Numbered from the stretch's first letter, positions 55,801-63,714 are shown. The stretch: 64,000 nt of DNA from Tychonema sp. LEGE 06208 (GCF_015207505.1 NZ_JADEWT010000019.1:1-64000), one strand, 5' to 3'. Program-made: numbers and translations. Notes: generated by a model from the letters alone, not told the origin.

Positions 55801-58388
55801 ATCGCGACTAAATTCTTATTAGATAATCCTTCATAAAATGCAGCTATTTCCCGTAAAAATACGCCCAAAGACCACCCGTCAAAAATGATATGATGGGCGG
55901 ACAAGAGCAGGGTATGTTCTATTTCAGATAGGTGCAGAAGCTTGGCGCGGAGCAGATTTGGCTGAGTCAAATCAAAGGGCGATTGTGCTTCTTGCAACGA
56001 CAGTTCTTGCGCTGCTTTTTCGCGTTTCTCCGGGGAGCAATAGCTCAAATCTATCAGCGGTAATGGGAAACTTTTTGCATCAGAAATAATTTGTACTTGG
56101 GCTTTTTCTCCACCAGCAAACGCAGTTCTTAAAATCTCGTGTCGCTCGATAATTTTCTCAATACTTTGTCTGAGCGTTTCTGCATTGAGTTGTCCTGTAA
56201 TCCGAACTGCACCGCAGAGGTTATAGAAGGGGTTTCCTGGTTCCAATTGGTCAAAGAACCATAAGCGCTCTTGGGCAAAAGAAAGGGGGATGTTTTGTAG
56301 GCGAGAAACTGCCTGAATAGACTCAAGTGTCGGCGCTTCTGCCAATTTTTCTAAAATTTTGGCTGTTAGTTGAGCAAGGCTTAATTTCTCGAATAAGTCT
56401 TCTATTGATAAAGCAATTTTGAGATCCGTTTCGAGCTGATTTTTTAATTCAAATACCGCCAATGAATCGAAACCCAAGTTACTAAAATCCTGTGCCGATG
56501 GGATTTGGGAAACGCTGACTTTCAGCACCCTCGCTACCTGCTGTCGCAAATAGGTTTCTAACTGTGCCTGCCGTTGTTCTAACTCGGCTGTCAGCAGATT
56601 TTCTCGCGTCAGGCGATTCTCTATTTCAACAAAATTAGATATCTCTAAAATGCTACTGGCGACAACTTCCAATTTGTTAGCTAGAAAGTCAGCACAGGCG
56701 GCGCGACGTTGAATTTTACCGCTGGTCGTTTTGGGAATGCTTCCGGGCTTAATCAGCACTACTCCATAGGCTTGTATTTCATATTCGATCGCAATGCGGG
56801 ATCGGATGGCGCTGATAATTTCCTCGCTATTGGTCGGTGTTTTGCGAGATTCTATTTCTTGGACAATAAGGAGTTGTTCAATGCCTGCAATTTTTACGGA
56901 AAATGCCGCGATCGCCCCTAGCCGCAAACTGGGATGGCTCCGTTCTGCTGTTCTTTCTAGATCTTGGGGATAAAGATTGCGACCTCGGATGATAATCAAA
57001 TCTTTGAGTCGCCCTGTAATAAACAGTTCTCCGTCGCGTAAAAAGCCTAAATCTCCGGTTCGCAAAAATGGCCCTTCGCTGGTATCTGAAAGATATGCTT
57101 GAAAGGTTTTTTCTGTCTCTTCTGGGCGATTCCAATAGCCTCGCGCAACTGTGAGGCCGGCTACCCAAATTTCTCCGACTTCCTGCGGCTGGCATGGCGT
57201 CAGAGTTTCGGGATTGACGATCGCAACTTTAGTCCCAAATTCAGGGAAACCGCAGCCGACTAAAGTTCTCGCGCCCCCTTCGCCTGTTGATGCTTCTACA
57301 ATATGATTATTTTCCAGCGCCCCAGCATCAACAGCTAAGAAAGTCGGTGTTGTCCCGCTGCGAACCGTGGCAATTTTTAGCGTGGTTTCTGCCATTCCGT
57401 AAGCAGGACAAAAGGCATCCGCCTGAAAACCGCAGGGTTCAAAAGCTTTGGTAAATCGTTCTAGGGTTTCTTTGTGAATCGGTTCTGCGCCGTTATAGGC
57501 CACGCGCCAACTACTCAAGTCGAGCATTTTTTGGCCATCGCCCAAGATTTTGCTAGCACACAAATCGTAAGCAAAATTTGGCCCGCCGCTGTGGGTAGCT
57601 TTGTAGTGTGAAATCGCTTCCAACCAGCACATCGGGTTCTGAATAAACGCGGCTGGCGGCATGAAGTAAGAGGGAATTCCCAGATACAAAGGTTTGAGCA
57701 ATCCGTCAATTAACCCCATGTCGTGAAAGGGGGGAAGCCACGTTACCGCAACGCTTTCGGCATCGTGGTGAAAGCCTCGGTGAATGTATTCGATGTTGTA
57801 CAAAACGTTGGCGTGGCTCACCATGACGCCTTTGGGGGTGGAGGTTGAGCCGGAAGTGTACTGAAGATAAGCCACTTCGTCGGGATGGATGGCTGGCTGC
57901 TGCCACTTTTCGCCGTCATCGGAAAGCGCCTCTGCACTCAGCCAGTGCATCGCTTTGAGTTCCGGGGCTTGCTCGCACAGTTGCTCTAAATTTTCTAGGT
58001 GTCGTGTGGGAGCGATCGCAACTGTTGCTCCTGCGTCTTTGGCGATGGCGCTAATTTTCCCTAAATTCCGTTTCCGCTTCGGCGGATAGAGGGGAACGGC
58101 GATAACTTTGGCGTACAAACATCCGAAAAAGGCGGCGAGATAGTCCAATCCTGGCGGGAAAAGCAGTAAGGCTCGTTCGCCAGTCAGCCCCAATTTCTGA
58201 AGTCGCACGGCGTGCGATCGGGCGATCGCATCTAACTGTCGATAAGTCAAACTGGCGGTTTCAGTTTTTCCGTCTAACAGAAATGTATATTTCTGCTCTG
58301 GTTGGTGTAGCGCTCTGTTTTGTAGGAGTTCCACCAAATTGGTACAACTTTCGGTGAGTTGGTTTCCCTTAATGCTTGCGTCACTCAT
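49848..58388 (-). CDS. FAAL-ACP-C-A-T-Cy-A(Cys-like)-T initiating NRPS
   Basis: About 2846 residues. A fatty acyl-AMP ligase (~1-600) has YTSGSTSTPKGVMVSHAN, WLPPFHDMGLIDG and RGRNLYPQDLE. ACP (LGFDSLAVFEL, ~640). C1 with HHIIFDGWS (~832). A1 (TSGSTGKPKG ~1311) with pocket code D-V-E-N-I-G-A-I-S, which I cannot assign; Glu at the third position hints at a basic side chain. T1 (FFELGGHSLLATQ ~1706). A heterocyclization domain opens PFPLNEMQQAYWIGR and has DALCIDGWS (DxxxxDxxS, ~1911). A2 has code D-M-Y-N-F-G-V-L-W, close to the Cys code D-L-Y-N-L-S-L-I-W. T2 (FFELGGNSLLAIQ ~2776). It acylates residue 1 and forms a thiazoline (oxazoline if Ser). I use ATG 58388; a TTG at 58442 extends the frame. 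Confidence 0.92.
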   Translation of the reverse strand: MSDASIKGNQLTESCTNLVELLQNRALHQPEQKYTFLLDGKTETASLTYRQLDAIARSHAVRLQKLGLTGERALLLFPPGLDYLAAFFGCLYAKVIAVPLYPPKRKRNLGKISAIAKDAGATVAIAPTRHLENLEQLCEQAPELKAMHWLSAEALSDDGEKWQQPAIHPDEVAYLQYTSGSTSTPKGVMVSHANVLYNIEYIHRGFHHDAESVAVTWLPPFHDMGLIDGLLKPLYLGIPSYFMPPAAFIQNPMCWLEAISHYKATHSGGPNFAYDLCASKILGDGQKMLDLSSWRVAYNGAEPIHKETLERFTKAFEPCGFQADAFCPAYGMAETTLKIATVRSGTTPTFLAVDAGALENNHIVEASTGEGGARTLVGCGFPEFGTKVAIVNPETLTPCQPQEVGEIWVAGLTVARGYWNRPEETEKTFQAYLSDTSEGPFLRTGDLGFLRDGELFITGRLKDLIIIRGRNLYPQDLERTAERSHPSLRLGAIAAFSVKIAGIEQLLIVQEIESRKTPTNSEEIISAIRSRIAIEYEIQAYGVVLIKPGSIPKTTSGKIQRRAACADFLANKLEVVASSILEISNFVEIENRLTRENLLTAELEQRQAQLETYLRQQVARVLKVSVSQIPSAQDFSNLGFDSLAVFELKNQLETDLKIALSIEDLFEKLSLAQLTAKILEKLAEAPTLESIQAVSRLQNIPLSFAQERLWFFDQLEPGNPFYNLCGAVRITGQLNAETLRQSIEKIIERHEILRTAFAGGEKAQVQIISDAKSFPLPLIDLSYCSPEKREKAAQELSLQEAQSPFDLTQPNLLRAKLLHLSEIEHTLLLSAHHIIFDGWSLGVFLREIAAFYEGLSNKNLVAIPPLPIQYADFATWQRQQMQGEILETQLTYWKQQLSGSAAVLNLPTDFSRPAVQSYKGGRQLFELPEHLTEAIRQLSRREKTTFFMTLLAAFKTLLYRYTGQEDILVGSPIANRNSSETESLIGFFVNTLVLRTDLNGNPTFRELLSRVREVALGAYAHQDVPFEKLVEELQPNRDLSHSPLFQVMFAFQNASEFALELPGLSLNCQQIHSGTANFDLTLELEATATGIRGWFEYSIDLFSPTTIARMAGHFQNLLESIVANSSARLSDLPMLAEAERQQLLFEWNNTGINYSQNGCVHRLFEAQAAKTPDAVAVQFECQSLTYQELNNRANQLAHYLHSFGVKPDAIVGVYLERSLDAIVGILGVLKAGGAYLPLDPNYSKERLNFMLEDAGVQVLLTQTQLAANLPAQKITVICLDAEWEKISPQHQSNPDSVVGPENLAYIIYTSGSTGKPKGVMVQHHSLANYTQAASVEYGIEANDRILQFASLSFDVSAEEIYPCLTRGATLVLRENSMSDSISSFLQKCREWEITVLNLPTAYWHEFTAMLSTKTQEFPPSVRLTIIGGEAALPASLDRWQKCVSEKVRLVNAYGPTETTISATWCQLSANISTAKSLPIGRPIPNARTYVLDANLQPVPIGVPGELYIGGAGVARGYINRSELNREKFIPDLFSKVQGDRLYKTGDLVRYLPDGNLEFLDRTDRQVKIRGFRIELGEIESALSQHPDVQEAVILARDEDSAGKRLIAYLVLNSALSIGNSALIKNLRSFLQKKLPDYMVPASFMFLEAMPLTPNGKVDFKALPAPETNSSDADFIAPQTLEEQVLAEIWAEVLGLKQVGINDNFFELGGHSLLATQLIAKVRDRFQVELSLRCLFQSPTVASLAVAIAETKSEPYQEPIKLLPTIAPDAQNRYQPFPLNEMQQAYWIGRNSFFEMGNVAIHGYVEIESDELDLERFSLAWQRVVERHDMLRAIVLPNGQQQILENVPAYKIEVLDLRSLDPKVAGEQLEAIRDRLSHQVLPLDRWPLFEICASQISDRRIRLHISIDALCIDGWSFQILFGDLVKLYRNPNTAIPYGIAPLHAPLQLSFRDCVLAAIALENSPFYQQSLDYWRNRLKTLPPAPELPLAKHPNSLTQPRFKRWSDRLDFSTWQRLKTRIARASLTPTGLLLAAYAEVLSLWSKTPRFTLNVPRFNRLPLHPQVEEIIGEFASFTLLEIDNSKRESFEVRAKRLQEQLWQDLEHQYVSGVRVLRELAQAQGTTAALMPVVFTIDPQNAPGEDTSIFSLIQELGELVHIIGQTPQVWIDAQFTETAQGLSFSWDAVEELFPPGMIDDMFDAYCRLLQRLANEEETWQKTVQFQQAFTNSIEAPIPDVLLHELFAEKVASRSHEPAIITSTRTLSYQELYLRSNQVAHRLRKLGARPNQLVAVVMEKGWEQIVAVLGILASGAAYLPVDAALPKERLWYLLENGEVEIVLTQSQLNQRLEWPENVRRICLDTEELVAESNEALESVQQPEDLAYVIYTSGSTGLPKGVAIAHRGAVNAIAQTNQVFNVAECDRAIAVTALHHDMSVYDIFGILAAGGAIVIPDAAQRLDPAHWAQLMVKERVTIWNSVPPMMEMLLDYAAGRSEVLPECLRWAFLGGDWIPITLPERLRAIVRECRVVSVGGPTETTLWNIWYPVETVDSSWKSIPYGKPIANTRYYILNERLEDCPVWVAGEMCCAGVGLTKGYWRNEEKTRASCLTHPVTGDRLYRTGDLGRFLPDGNIEFLGREDFRLKIRGFRIEAGEIEAGLNEHPAVKASIVTAFGENHSQKRLVGYIVPQQKAAPAVEELRQFLREKLPDYMVPSALIILDALPLSANGKVNRKALPAPNAAIPEAKIFVAPRTPIEEMLARICCEVLGIEQLSITDNFFELGGNSLLAIQLTAKIRESCQIELPLCDIFAGRSLAVLAEKINDAKNKNAAVEEPAIVPVSRSAYRRSLSSLR
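52561..52592 (-). repeat. Dispersed repeat A, in frame inside the Cy domain
   Basis: Minus strand reads GCGATTCCCTACGGGATAGC then TCCGCTTCACGC. Translated as AIPYGIAPLHA just before the conserved LQLSFRDCVLAA segment of the heterocyclization domain. Nearly identical to the intergenic copy at 16,171. Confidence 0.85.
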
Positions 58389-58835
58389 CGATTCTTTTTT
58401 ACCTATAAATCTTGTTTGCAGTACGCCAACCAGTTCCGCCAAATTCTTGCCACATATACTTTCTGTGAACAGTTGTCAGGCGTTACCAGTCTCCCATCAG
58501 CGCGTTTTAGTCTTCAATTCGGGTGATTAACGCTTGTTTTCACGTTTTGTGGTCGATCGCCCTGTTCGGCAATGGCTCTGGGGCAATTTTCAGTCCGAGC
58601 CAGCTTCGACATCAGCTTCAGGGACTTTACGACTATCGACTTTAAGGATAGTAGACTAGATGATATCAATTGTCAAGAGTGCTTGAGGTATTTTATTGAC
58701 TCCTGTCATTTCCTATATGAGAATTTTTTCTAACTCTTGCCATAGCATTTTAGGCGCTCGTTTGTCAAGATCTTACCATTAACCATAATAGGCAAGTAGT
58801 CCCCAACTAGATAGAAGGGTCGCATACCAATCTAA

Positions 58836-58854
58836 AATGCAATTAATTTGCATT
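58836..58854. promoter_or_regulatory. Palindromic candidate operator (Fur-like)
   Basis: 19 bases, AATGCAA-TTAAT-TTGCATT, with perfect 7-base arms. Compared with the 7-1-7 Fur model (TGATAATnATTATCA) 9 of 14 positions agree, so the match is only moderate; another dimeric regulator is possible. It lies in the AT-rich part of the divergent promoter region. Confidence 0.4.
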
Positions 58855-58892
58855 AGTTAGCTCTTGACAGATGCAAGGACTCTGTTATCTAA

Positions 58893-59172
58893 TTAAGGCA
58901 CTTTCTCATTAAGTGTCCAGCGACTACTGCCTTTAACCGAGGAACGCGCCCACTGTGCCAACTCGCCCAAAGGCGCCACCGGACTGAGGCTTTTGTCCTC
59001 ACGCACCTCCTGCATTCCCAGACAAATCCCCTAGGGACGGGAGAATCGGCTCGAAATGCGCCCGAAAACTGGGCAGGATCTTCGGCAAGTCAGTTTCAAT
59101 AGCCAGAGAAAAGCAGCCACGCTGCCACAAATCAGGTTGTGCAAGCAACGCCAACCACATATCCGAAGTTCC
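58893..59172 (-). pseudogene. Decayed unrecognised protein fragment
   Basis: Two adjoining minus-strand frames look protein-like. 59,172 to 58,999 includes TSDMWLALLAQPDLWQRGC and ILPSFRAHFEPILPSLGDL. 59,015 to 58,893 includes QEVREDKSLSPVAPLGELAQ and ends at TAA. One frameshift near 59,015-59,020 would join them. No start codon or further upstream coding was found. I do not recognise the family; its position suggests a former siderophore-related gene. Confidence 0.45.
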
Positions 59173-59194
59173 ATTAATTGTTGATTCAAGAGTA

Positions 59195-61990
59195 ATGAAC
59201 AGATCGCAGAAATTATTAAGCAGCCTCGGGCTGGCAGGAGTCGTGCCAGCGTTAATCGCTCAGTCGGCGTGCGCTTCCACCATCGCGCAGGTGACGGGCG
59301 TTCGCCTCAACCCCACGTCAGAAGGCATCGAAATCATCCTAGACACTGAAGATGGAAGACCCCTGCAAGTCTTCAGCACCAGCTTTGGCAAAACTTTACA
59401 AGCTGATGTCATCACCGCTCAACTGCGACTACCGGGGGGAAATGAGTTTCGTCAAGACAAACCGGCTGCGGGAATTGCTTCTGTCACCGTTACTCCTTTA
59501 GATAACAACACCATCCGCATCAAAGTGATTGGCGAGAGGGGTCAACCAGTAGCACGGGTGATTCCTAACACTGCGGGTCTGATTCTGGGCTTAAAACCCA
59601 GCTCGGAGATGACTGCTCGCCCGCCTGCACCGGCTCCTACAACACAGCGGCCGGGGACACCCGCAGCACCCTTACCACCGACAGGGCAGCCGGTAGAGAT
59701 ACCCGCAGAACCTTTACCGCCGACAGCGCAGCCATCAGCAACGCCCACAGAACCCTTACCGCCGACAGCGCAGCCGCCAGCAACGCCCACAGAACCCTTA
59801 CCGCCGACAGCACAGCCACTAGGAACACCAACAGAACCCTTACCGCCGACAGCACAGCCACCAGGAACACCAACACAGCCACCCGCTATAACGCCACAGG
59901 TGGGGAGAGACTCGATTGAAATCGTCGTTACTGCAACGCGAACCGCAGAAAGAGTGACAAACGTGCCGCGCTCTATAACAGTTGTAGACTCAGAAGAACT
60001 TCAGCAGCAGGTAGGGCAATCGAGAAATATCGGGGAAGCTCTGGCAAATCAGGTTCCTGGTTTCGCGCCTCCGACTCAACAAAGTAGCACTTATGGACAA
60101 ACTTTGCGGGGGCGCGACGTTTCCGTTCTGATTGACGGCGTGCCGCAAACGACCAATCTTCAATCTTTTGGCAGAGAATTTAGAAACATCGATCCCAGTG
60201 CGATCGAACGCATTGAGGTAGTGCGGGGGTCTACCGCAATCTACGGTTCTCAGGCTACGGGTGGCGTGATTAATATTATTACTCGCCGGCCAACTGAGGA
60301 AAGGCTAACTGCTGTTACTGAAGTTGGCGTCGGTAGCGCTTTAACAAATACAGAAGATGCTCTAGGCTTTAACGCTCAGCAGACGATTTCTGGCCGAAGT
60401 GGCAATTTCGATTTCACCGGCACTGTCTCGATCGCCAGAAGTGGAGCTTTTTACGATGCCAAAGGCGATCGTATTCCCTTTTTTGAACTCGGCGGAGATA
60501 GCAGCACCCTCTTCAACGTGATGGGCAAAGTCGGGGTAGATTTGGACACCCAACAGCGGCTGCAACTAACTGTCAATCACTATCGGGAAACCCAAGATCC
60601 CAATGTGATCCAAGATTTTAGCGTTGACGATCGGGAAGGACGACAAAAAGCCCGGGCCATCCGCACCGGAAATTTGGATATCGACGGGGAAACACCGGGA
60701 AATAAAAGTACACAGCTCAACCTAAGTTACACCAACCAAAACCTTTTTGGCAGCAGCCTTCAAAGTCAAATCTACTATCGAACTAATTCCAATGTAGGTG
60801 TTCCCTCTGATTACCGCACGTCCGATTTCTTTGGGCCATTTCTCGGCGTTACTCGATCGCGAGGCGAGAACGAACAGATAGGAGGTAGATTGGCGATCGT
60901 CACTCCTTTATCCCGTGCCGAAAATCTGCGATTAACTTGGGGTTCTGACTATGTTACTGAAGATAGCAGACAGCGTTTCGACCTGTACGACCCGGAGAGA
61001 TTTGACACAAGTGGCGGCCGGGTTTACCGGAAAATCTCCGAGCGTCCTTTCGTTCCTCCTTACACTTACAACAGCCTTGGCCTTTTCGGTCAAGTGGAAT
61101 GGAATATTGACGATATCGTCATTCTAAGTGGCGGGATACGTCACGAACGCATCGGGTTAGAAGTCAATGATTATACGACTTTTAACGATCGCCAGATCCA
61201 AGGAGGCGATCGCAAATTTAACGCCACTTTATTTAATACAGGAGCTGTCTATAAACTAAATAACAACTTCAACGTATTTGGCAACTTTTCTCAAGGTTTC
61301 TCAGTTCCCGATTTCGGTCGCATCCTCCGCCAACCCCCCGACGATTTTGTCGGAATTGAATCTTCGTTAGAAGTAACTCAACCGCAAAAAGTCAACAACT
61401 ACGAAATTGGCATTCGAGGAGGATGGCAATCGGTGCAAATGTCGCTGGCTGCTTTTTACAATACCTCCGATTTAGGAGTGAATTTTCAACCAGTTGGCAA
61501 CACAGGCCGCCTGGAACTAATCCGCGCCCCAGAACGTATTTACGGCTTAGAAGGAACTGTGGATTGGCAACCTGCACCAGCATGGTCGCTCGGCGGTACT
61601 GCTACTTATATTCAAGGTGAATATGAGGACGACAATGGCCGTTCTCTCGCCCTCGATAGCAGCCGAATTCCACCGCTCAAGCTAACAGCTTATCTGCAAA
61701 ATGAAACTTTGCCGGGATGGAACAATCGGTTACAGTTATTATATTCTGGAAATCGCGATCTAGCATTCAAAGACGGCTCGGATGGCGGCCCGATTAGCAG
61801 CTATCTCACGTTGGATTACATCAGCTCGGTGAAAATTGGATTGGGCGAACTACAAGTCAAAGTTGAGAATTTATTGAACAATCAATATTTTCCTGTGCTG
61901 TCGCAATACTTAGCTGGATTTGGCTCAGACAGCTCTAATTATGCAGCGAGAGGTTTAACTCTCAGTGTTAATTACCGCCTTAACTGGTAA
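59195..61990 (+). CDS. TonB-dependent siderophore receptor with AMIN domain
   Basis: 931 residues. Signal peptide (~1-30, cleavage near ACAS/TIAQ). AMIN domain (~33-130; VTGVRLNPTSEGIEIILDT) as in many cyanobacterial outer-membrane receptors. A Pro-rich linker (~145-225) has five 12-residue repeats of the form TPTEPLPPTAQP. TonB-box-like IEIVVTATR (~233), plug domain (~250-360; VSVLIDGVPQT, IERIEVVRGSTAIYGSQATG), and a 22-strand-type barrel ending with an aromatic residue (LNW), as needed for outer-membrane insertion. Divergent from the NRPS operon, so it likely imports the ferric form of that product. TonB/ExbBD are not in the window. Confidence 0.93.
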   Translation: MNRSQKLLSSLGLAGVVPALIAQSACASTIAQVTGVRLNPTSEGIEIILDTEDGRPLQVFSTSFGKTLQADVITAQLRLPGGNEFRQDKPAAGIASVTVTPLDNNTIRIKVIGERGQPVARVIPNTAGLILGLKPSSEMTARPPAPAPTTQRPGTPAAPLPPTGQPVEIPAEPLPPTAQPSATPTEPLPPTAQPPATPTEPLPPTAQPLGTPTEPLPPTAQPPGTPTQPPAITPQVGRDSIEIVVTATRTAERVTNVPRSITVVDSEELQQQVGQSRNIGEALANQVPGFAPPTQQSSTYGQTLRGRDVSVLIDGVPQTTNLQSFGREFRNIDPSAIERIEVVRGSTAIYGSQATGGVINIITRRPTEERLTAVTEVGVGSALTNTEDALGFNAQQTISGRSGNFDFTGTVSIARSGAFYDAKGDRIPFFELGGDSSTLFNVMGKVGVDLDTQQRLQLTVNHYRETQDPNVIQDFSVDDREGRQKARAIRTGNLDIDGETPGNKSTQLNLSYTNQNLFGSSLQSQIYYRTNSNVGVPSDYRTSDFFGPFLGVTRSRGENEQIGGRLAIVTPLSRAENLRLTWGSDYVTEDSRQRFDLYDPERFDTSGGRVYRKISERPFVPPYTYNSLGLFGQVEWNIDDIVILSGGIRHERIGLEVNDYTTFNDRQIQGGDRKFNATLFNTGAVYKLNNNFNVFGNFSQGFSVPDFGRILRQPPDDFVGIESSLEVTQPQKVNNYEIGIRGGWQSVQMSLAAFYNTSDLGVNFQPVGNTGRLELIRAPERIYGLEGTVDWQPAPAWSLGGTATYIQGEYEDDNGRSLALDSSRIPPLKLTAYLQNETLPGWNNRLQLLYSGNRDLAFKDGSDGGPISSYLTLDYISSVKIGLGELQVKVENLLNNQYFPVLSQYLAGFGSDSSNYAARGLTLSVNYRLNW

Positions 61991-62147
61991 TTACAGCAGA
62001 TTGCAGGTTTATGAGGTAGTTTAGTATCCCCCGTAGGGACACTCCAAGAACCCAAGGCGTGTCAATTTAAGCTGTTAGTCTGCCAGTCCTCGCACCCGCT
62101 AGTCCGCCAGGGGTTGAAACTCCCTGTCTAATAGCTAAAGTCCTCTT

Positions 62148-62294
62148 ATACCAATTTTTTATGAGGCTGCATAGAATCCGATCCCCCCTAGCCCCCCTTA
62201 GTAAGGGGGGGACAAGATTCCGATCAAAGTCCCCCTTGCTTTCGGGGGATGCGAGGGGGATCGAGATATGTGCAACTTCACATTAAATTGGTAT
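62148..62294. repeat. 147-bp MITE-like element
   Basis: Ends are ATACCAATTT (left) and AAATTGGTAT (right), with further matching inward (GATCCCCCCTAGCC against GAGGGGGATCGAG). A TA sits at each tip, as for Tc1/IS630-derived miniature elements. No coding capacity. Confidence 0.7.
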
Positions 62295-62300
62295 TACATA

Positions 62301-62466
62301 GGACTAATGAGTTGAAAAGTGTTGGGAGCATCTCACTTTTGCAGCCAAGCTAGAAATTGGAGGTAGGAGGCAGGAGACAGGAGACAGGAGGAAAGAGGAA
62401 GAAAGAAGGAGTCAAAAGAAGTCTTTTTACAAATATGAGATGCTCCCAAAGTGTTTTTCTCAGTCC
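62301..62466. repeat. 166-bp element with ~33-bp inverted ends
   Basis: Left end GGACTAATGAG...GGGAGCATCTCA and right end TGAGATGCTCCC...CTCAGTCC are inverted copies with small gaps. The interior is purine-rich and non-coding. Confidence 0.65.
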
Positions 62467-62532
62467 TAATAGCGAGGACTTTAGCTTTGAGACAGGGAAT
62501 TCATTCCCTGTCGGACTATCGGTTTTACCTTA

Positions 62533-63714
62533 ATGAGAACAGTTAACGGCTTTGAGAAAAATTTCCAGATGAAGTTCCGCAAACTCGCATTTAAACTGCA
62601 CTTGTATTTGGGGTTGGTGGTAGGAATATTTTTAGCAGTAATTGCTTTAACGGGTAGCTTGCTGGTTTTCAGTCCCGAAATCGAGCGGTTCTTCAATCCC
62701 CAACTCCTGCAAGTAATTCCTCAAGCCGAACGGATACCGCTGGAAAATGTCCTGCAACTTGTCGAAAAAGCTTATCCGCAAAATCAGGCTCTTAGTATCT
62801 TGCTACCGCGATCGGCGAAGGAAGTTTGCCAAGTTTCGATGCTTTCAAAGAGTGAGGAAGTAGTTAACGTTTATGTCAATCCTTACAGCGGAGAAATTAC
62901 GGGTACGCACTTTGAAAAAGAAACTTTTACAGGTTTTGTTTTTACGTTACACGCGGAATTAGCTGGAGGAGAATTCGGTCATTTTGTTGTGGGTATTTGC
63001 GGTTTGGTAATGCTAGGAATAATTTTTACGGGCTTGGTATTGTGGACTGGTTGGCGTAATTTGGGTCGCGGATTTTCGATTAATTGGAAAGCTCATTGGC
63101 AGCGGACTGTCTTTGATTTACATAACGTTTCTGGGATTGTATCGGTCGCTTTTCTAATCCTCATTTCTGCTACAGGGACAGCGATAATTTTTTACGTGCC
63201 GGTTGAATCTACTCTGTATTGGCTAACCAATGAAAAGCCCCAGCCAGCATTGACTTCTCATCCCAATTCTAGCAGTTCGAGGCAAAGCCTTGATGAAATA
63301 TTACAGCAAGTTAGTATTGTTTGGCCGGAAGCTAAAACCACTTTTATTTCTTTGCCTTTGACACCTGAAGCAACTTTTAAAGTCAGGAAGAAATTTCCTA
63401 ATGACCCGCACCCAAACGGGATTAGCACGATTTCTATCGACCAATACAGTGGCGAAATATTGCAGGCTGACAGTGTAAATTCGGCTTCTGTCGCAAATCG
63501 AATTCTCAACTCGCTTTATCCGCTACATATTGGCAGCTATGGCGGAATTTACTTGCGGCTGGTACACGCGATCGCAGGATTAGCACCCATTGTACTGTTT
63601 GTGACGGGCGTAATGATGTGGCGGCAGCGGCATTTGGCGAAATTTTACCGCAAGGAGGCGAGGCAGCAATATGAAGAATTATCTCCACTTAGTCAACAAT
63701 GGCCTTGGTTTTAA
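62533..63714 (+). CDS. PepSY-domain, iron-regulated-type membrane protein
   Basis: 393 residues. Motifs of the PepSY-TM family: KLHLYLGLVVGIFLAVIALT in the first helix, SLLVFSPEIERFF, HAELAGGEFGHFVVGICG, WRNLGRGFSINWKAHWQR with FDLHNVSG, and a last helix AGLAPIVLFVTGVMMW. Four membrane helices (~24-46, ~145-170, ~205-228, ~340-362) with PepSY domains between. Such proteins are often encoded next to TonB receptors and induced by iron limitation; some act in ferric-siderophore reduction or transfer. ATG 62533 or the Met 12 codons later (MKFRKLAFKLHL) could be the start. Confidence 0.88.
   Translation: MRTVNGFEKNFQMKFRKLAFKLHLYLGLVVGIFLAVIALTGSLLVFSPEIERFFNPQLLQVIPQAERIPLENVLQLVEKAYPQNQALSILLPRSAKEVCQVSMLSKSEEVVNVYVNPYSGEITGTHFEKETFTGFVFTLHAELAGGEFGHFVVGICGLVMLGIIFTGLVLWTGWRNLGRGFSINWKAHWQRTVFDLHNVSGIVSVAFLILISATGTAIIFYVPVESTLYWLTNEKPQPALTSHPNSSSSRQSLDEILQQVSIVWPEAKTTFISLPLTPEATFKVRKKFPNDPHPNGISTISIDQYSGEILQADSVNSASVANRILNSLYPLHIGSYGGIYLRLVHAIAGLAPIVLFVTGVMMWRQRHLAKFYRKEARQQYEELSPLSQQWPWF

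Larger units (their letters stand above)
58389..59194. promoter_or_regulatory. Divergent control region between siderophore synthesis and uptake genes
   Basis: 806 bases separate the NRPS start from the TonB-receptor start. It holds AT-rich stretches around 58,640-58,900, an AATGCAA...TTGCATT palindrome at 58,836-58,854, and a decayed minus-strand frame at 58,893-59,172. Promoters for both sides are expected here, and iron control through Fur is likely from the gene content but not proven by the sequence. Confidence 0.55.
62122..62497. repeat. Outer inverted repeat enclosing two smaller elements
   Basis: Left arm 62,122-62,145 (CCCTGTCTAATAGCTAAAGT...) pairs with right arm 62,474-62,497 (...ACTTTAGCTTTGAGACAGGG) with three mismatches. 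Inside lie two separate inverted-repeat elements side by side, which suggests successive insertions into an older hairpin repeat. Confidence 0.7.
61991..62532. other. Gene-free region filled with nested inverted repeats
   Basis: No gene is seen in these 542 bases between the receptor and PepSY genes. Most of it (62,122-62,497) consists of nested inverted-repeat elements listed separately. A purine-rich run (GGAGGCAGGAGACAGGAGAC, ~62,361-62,400) is another common dispersed sequence. Confidence 0.6.
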
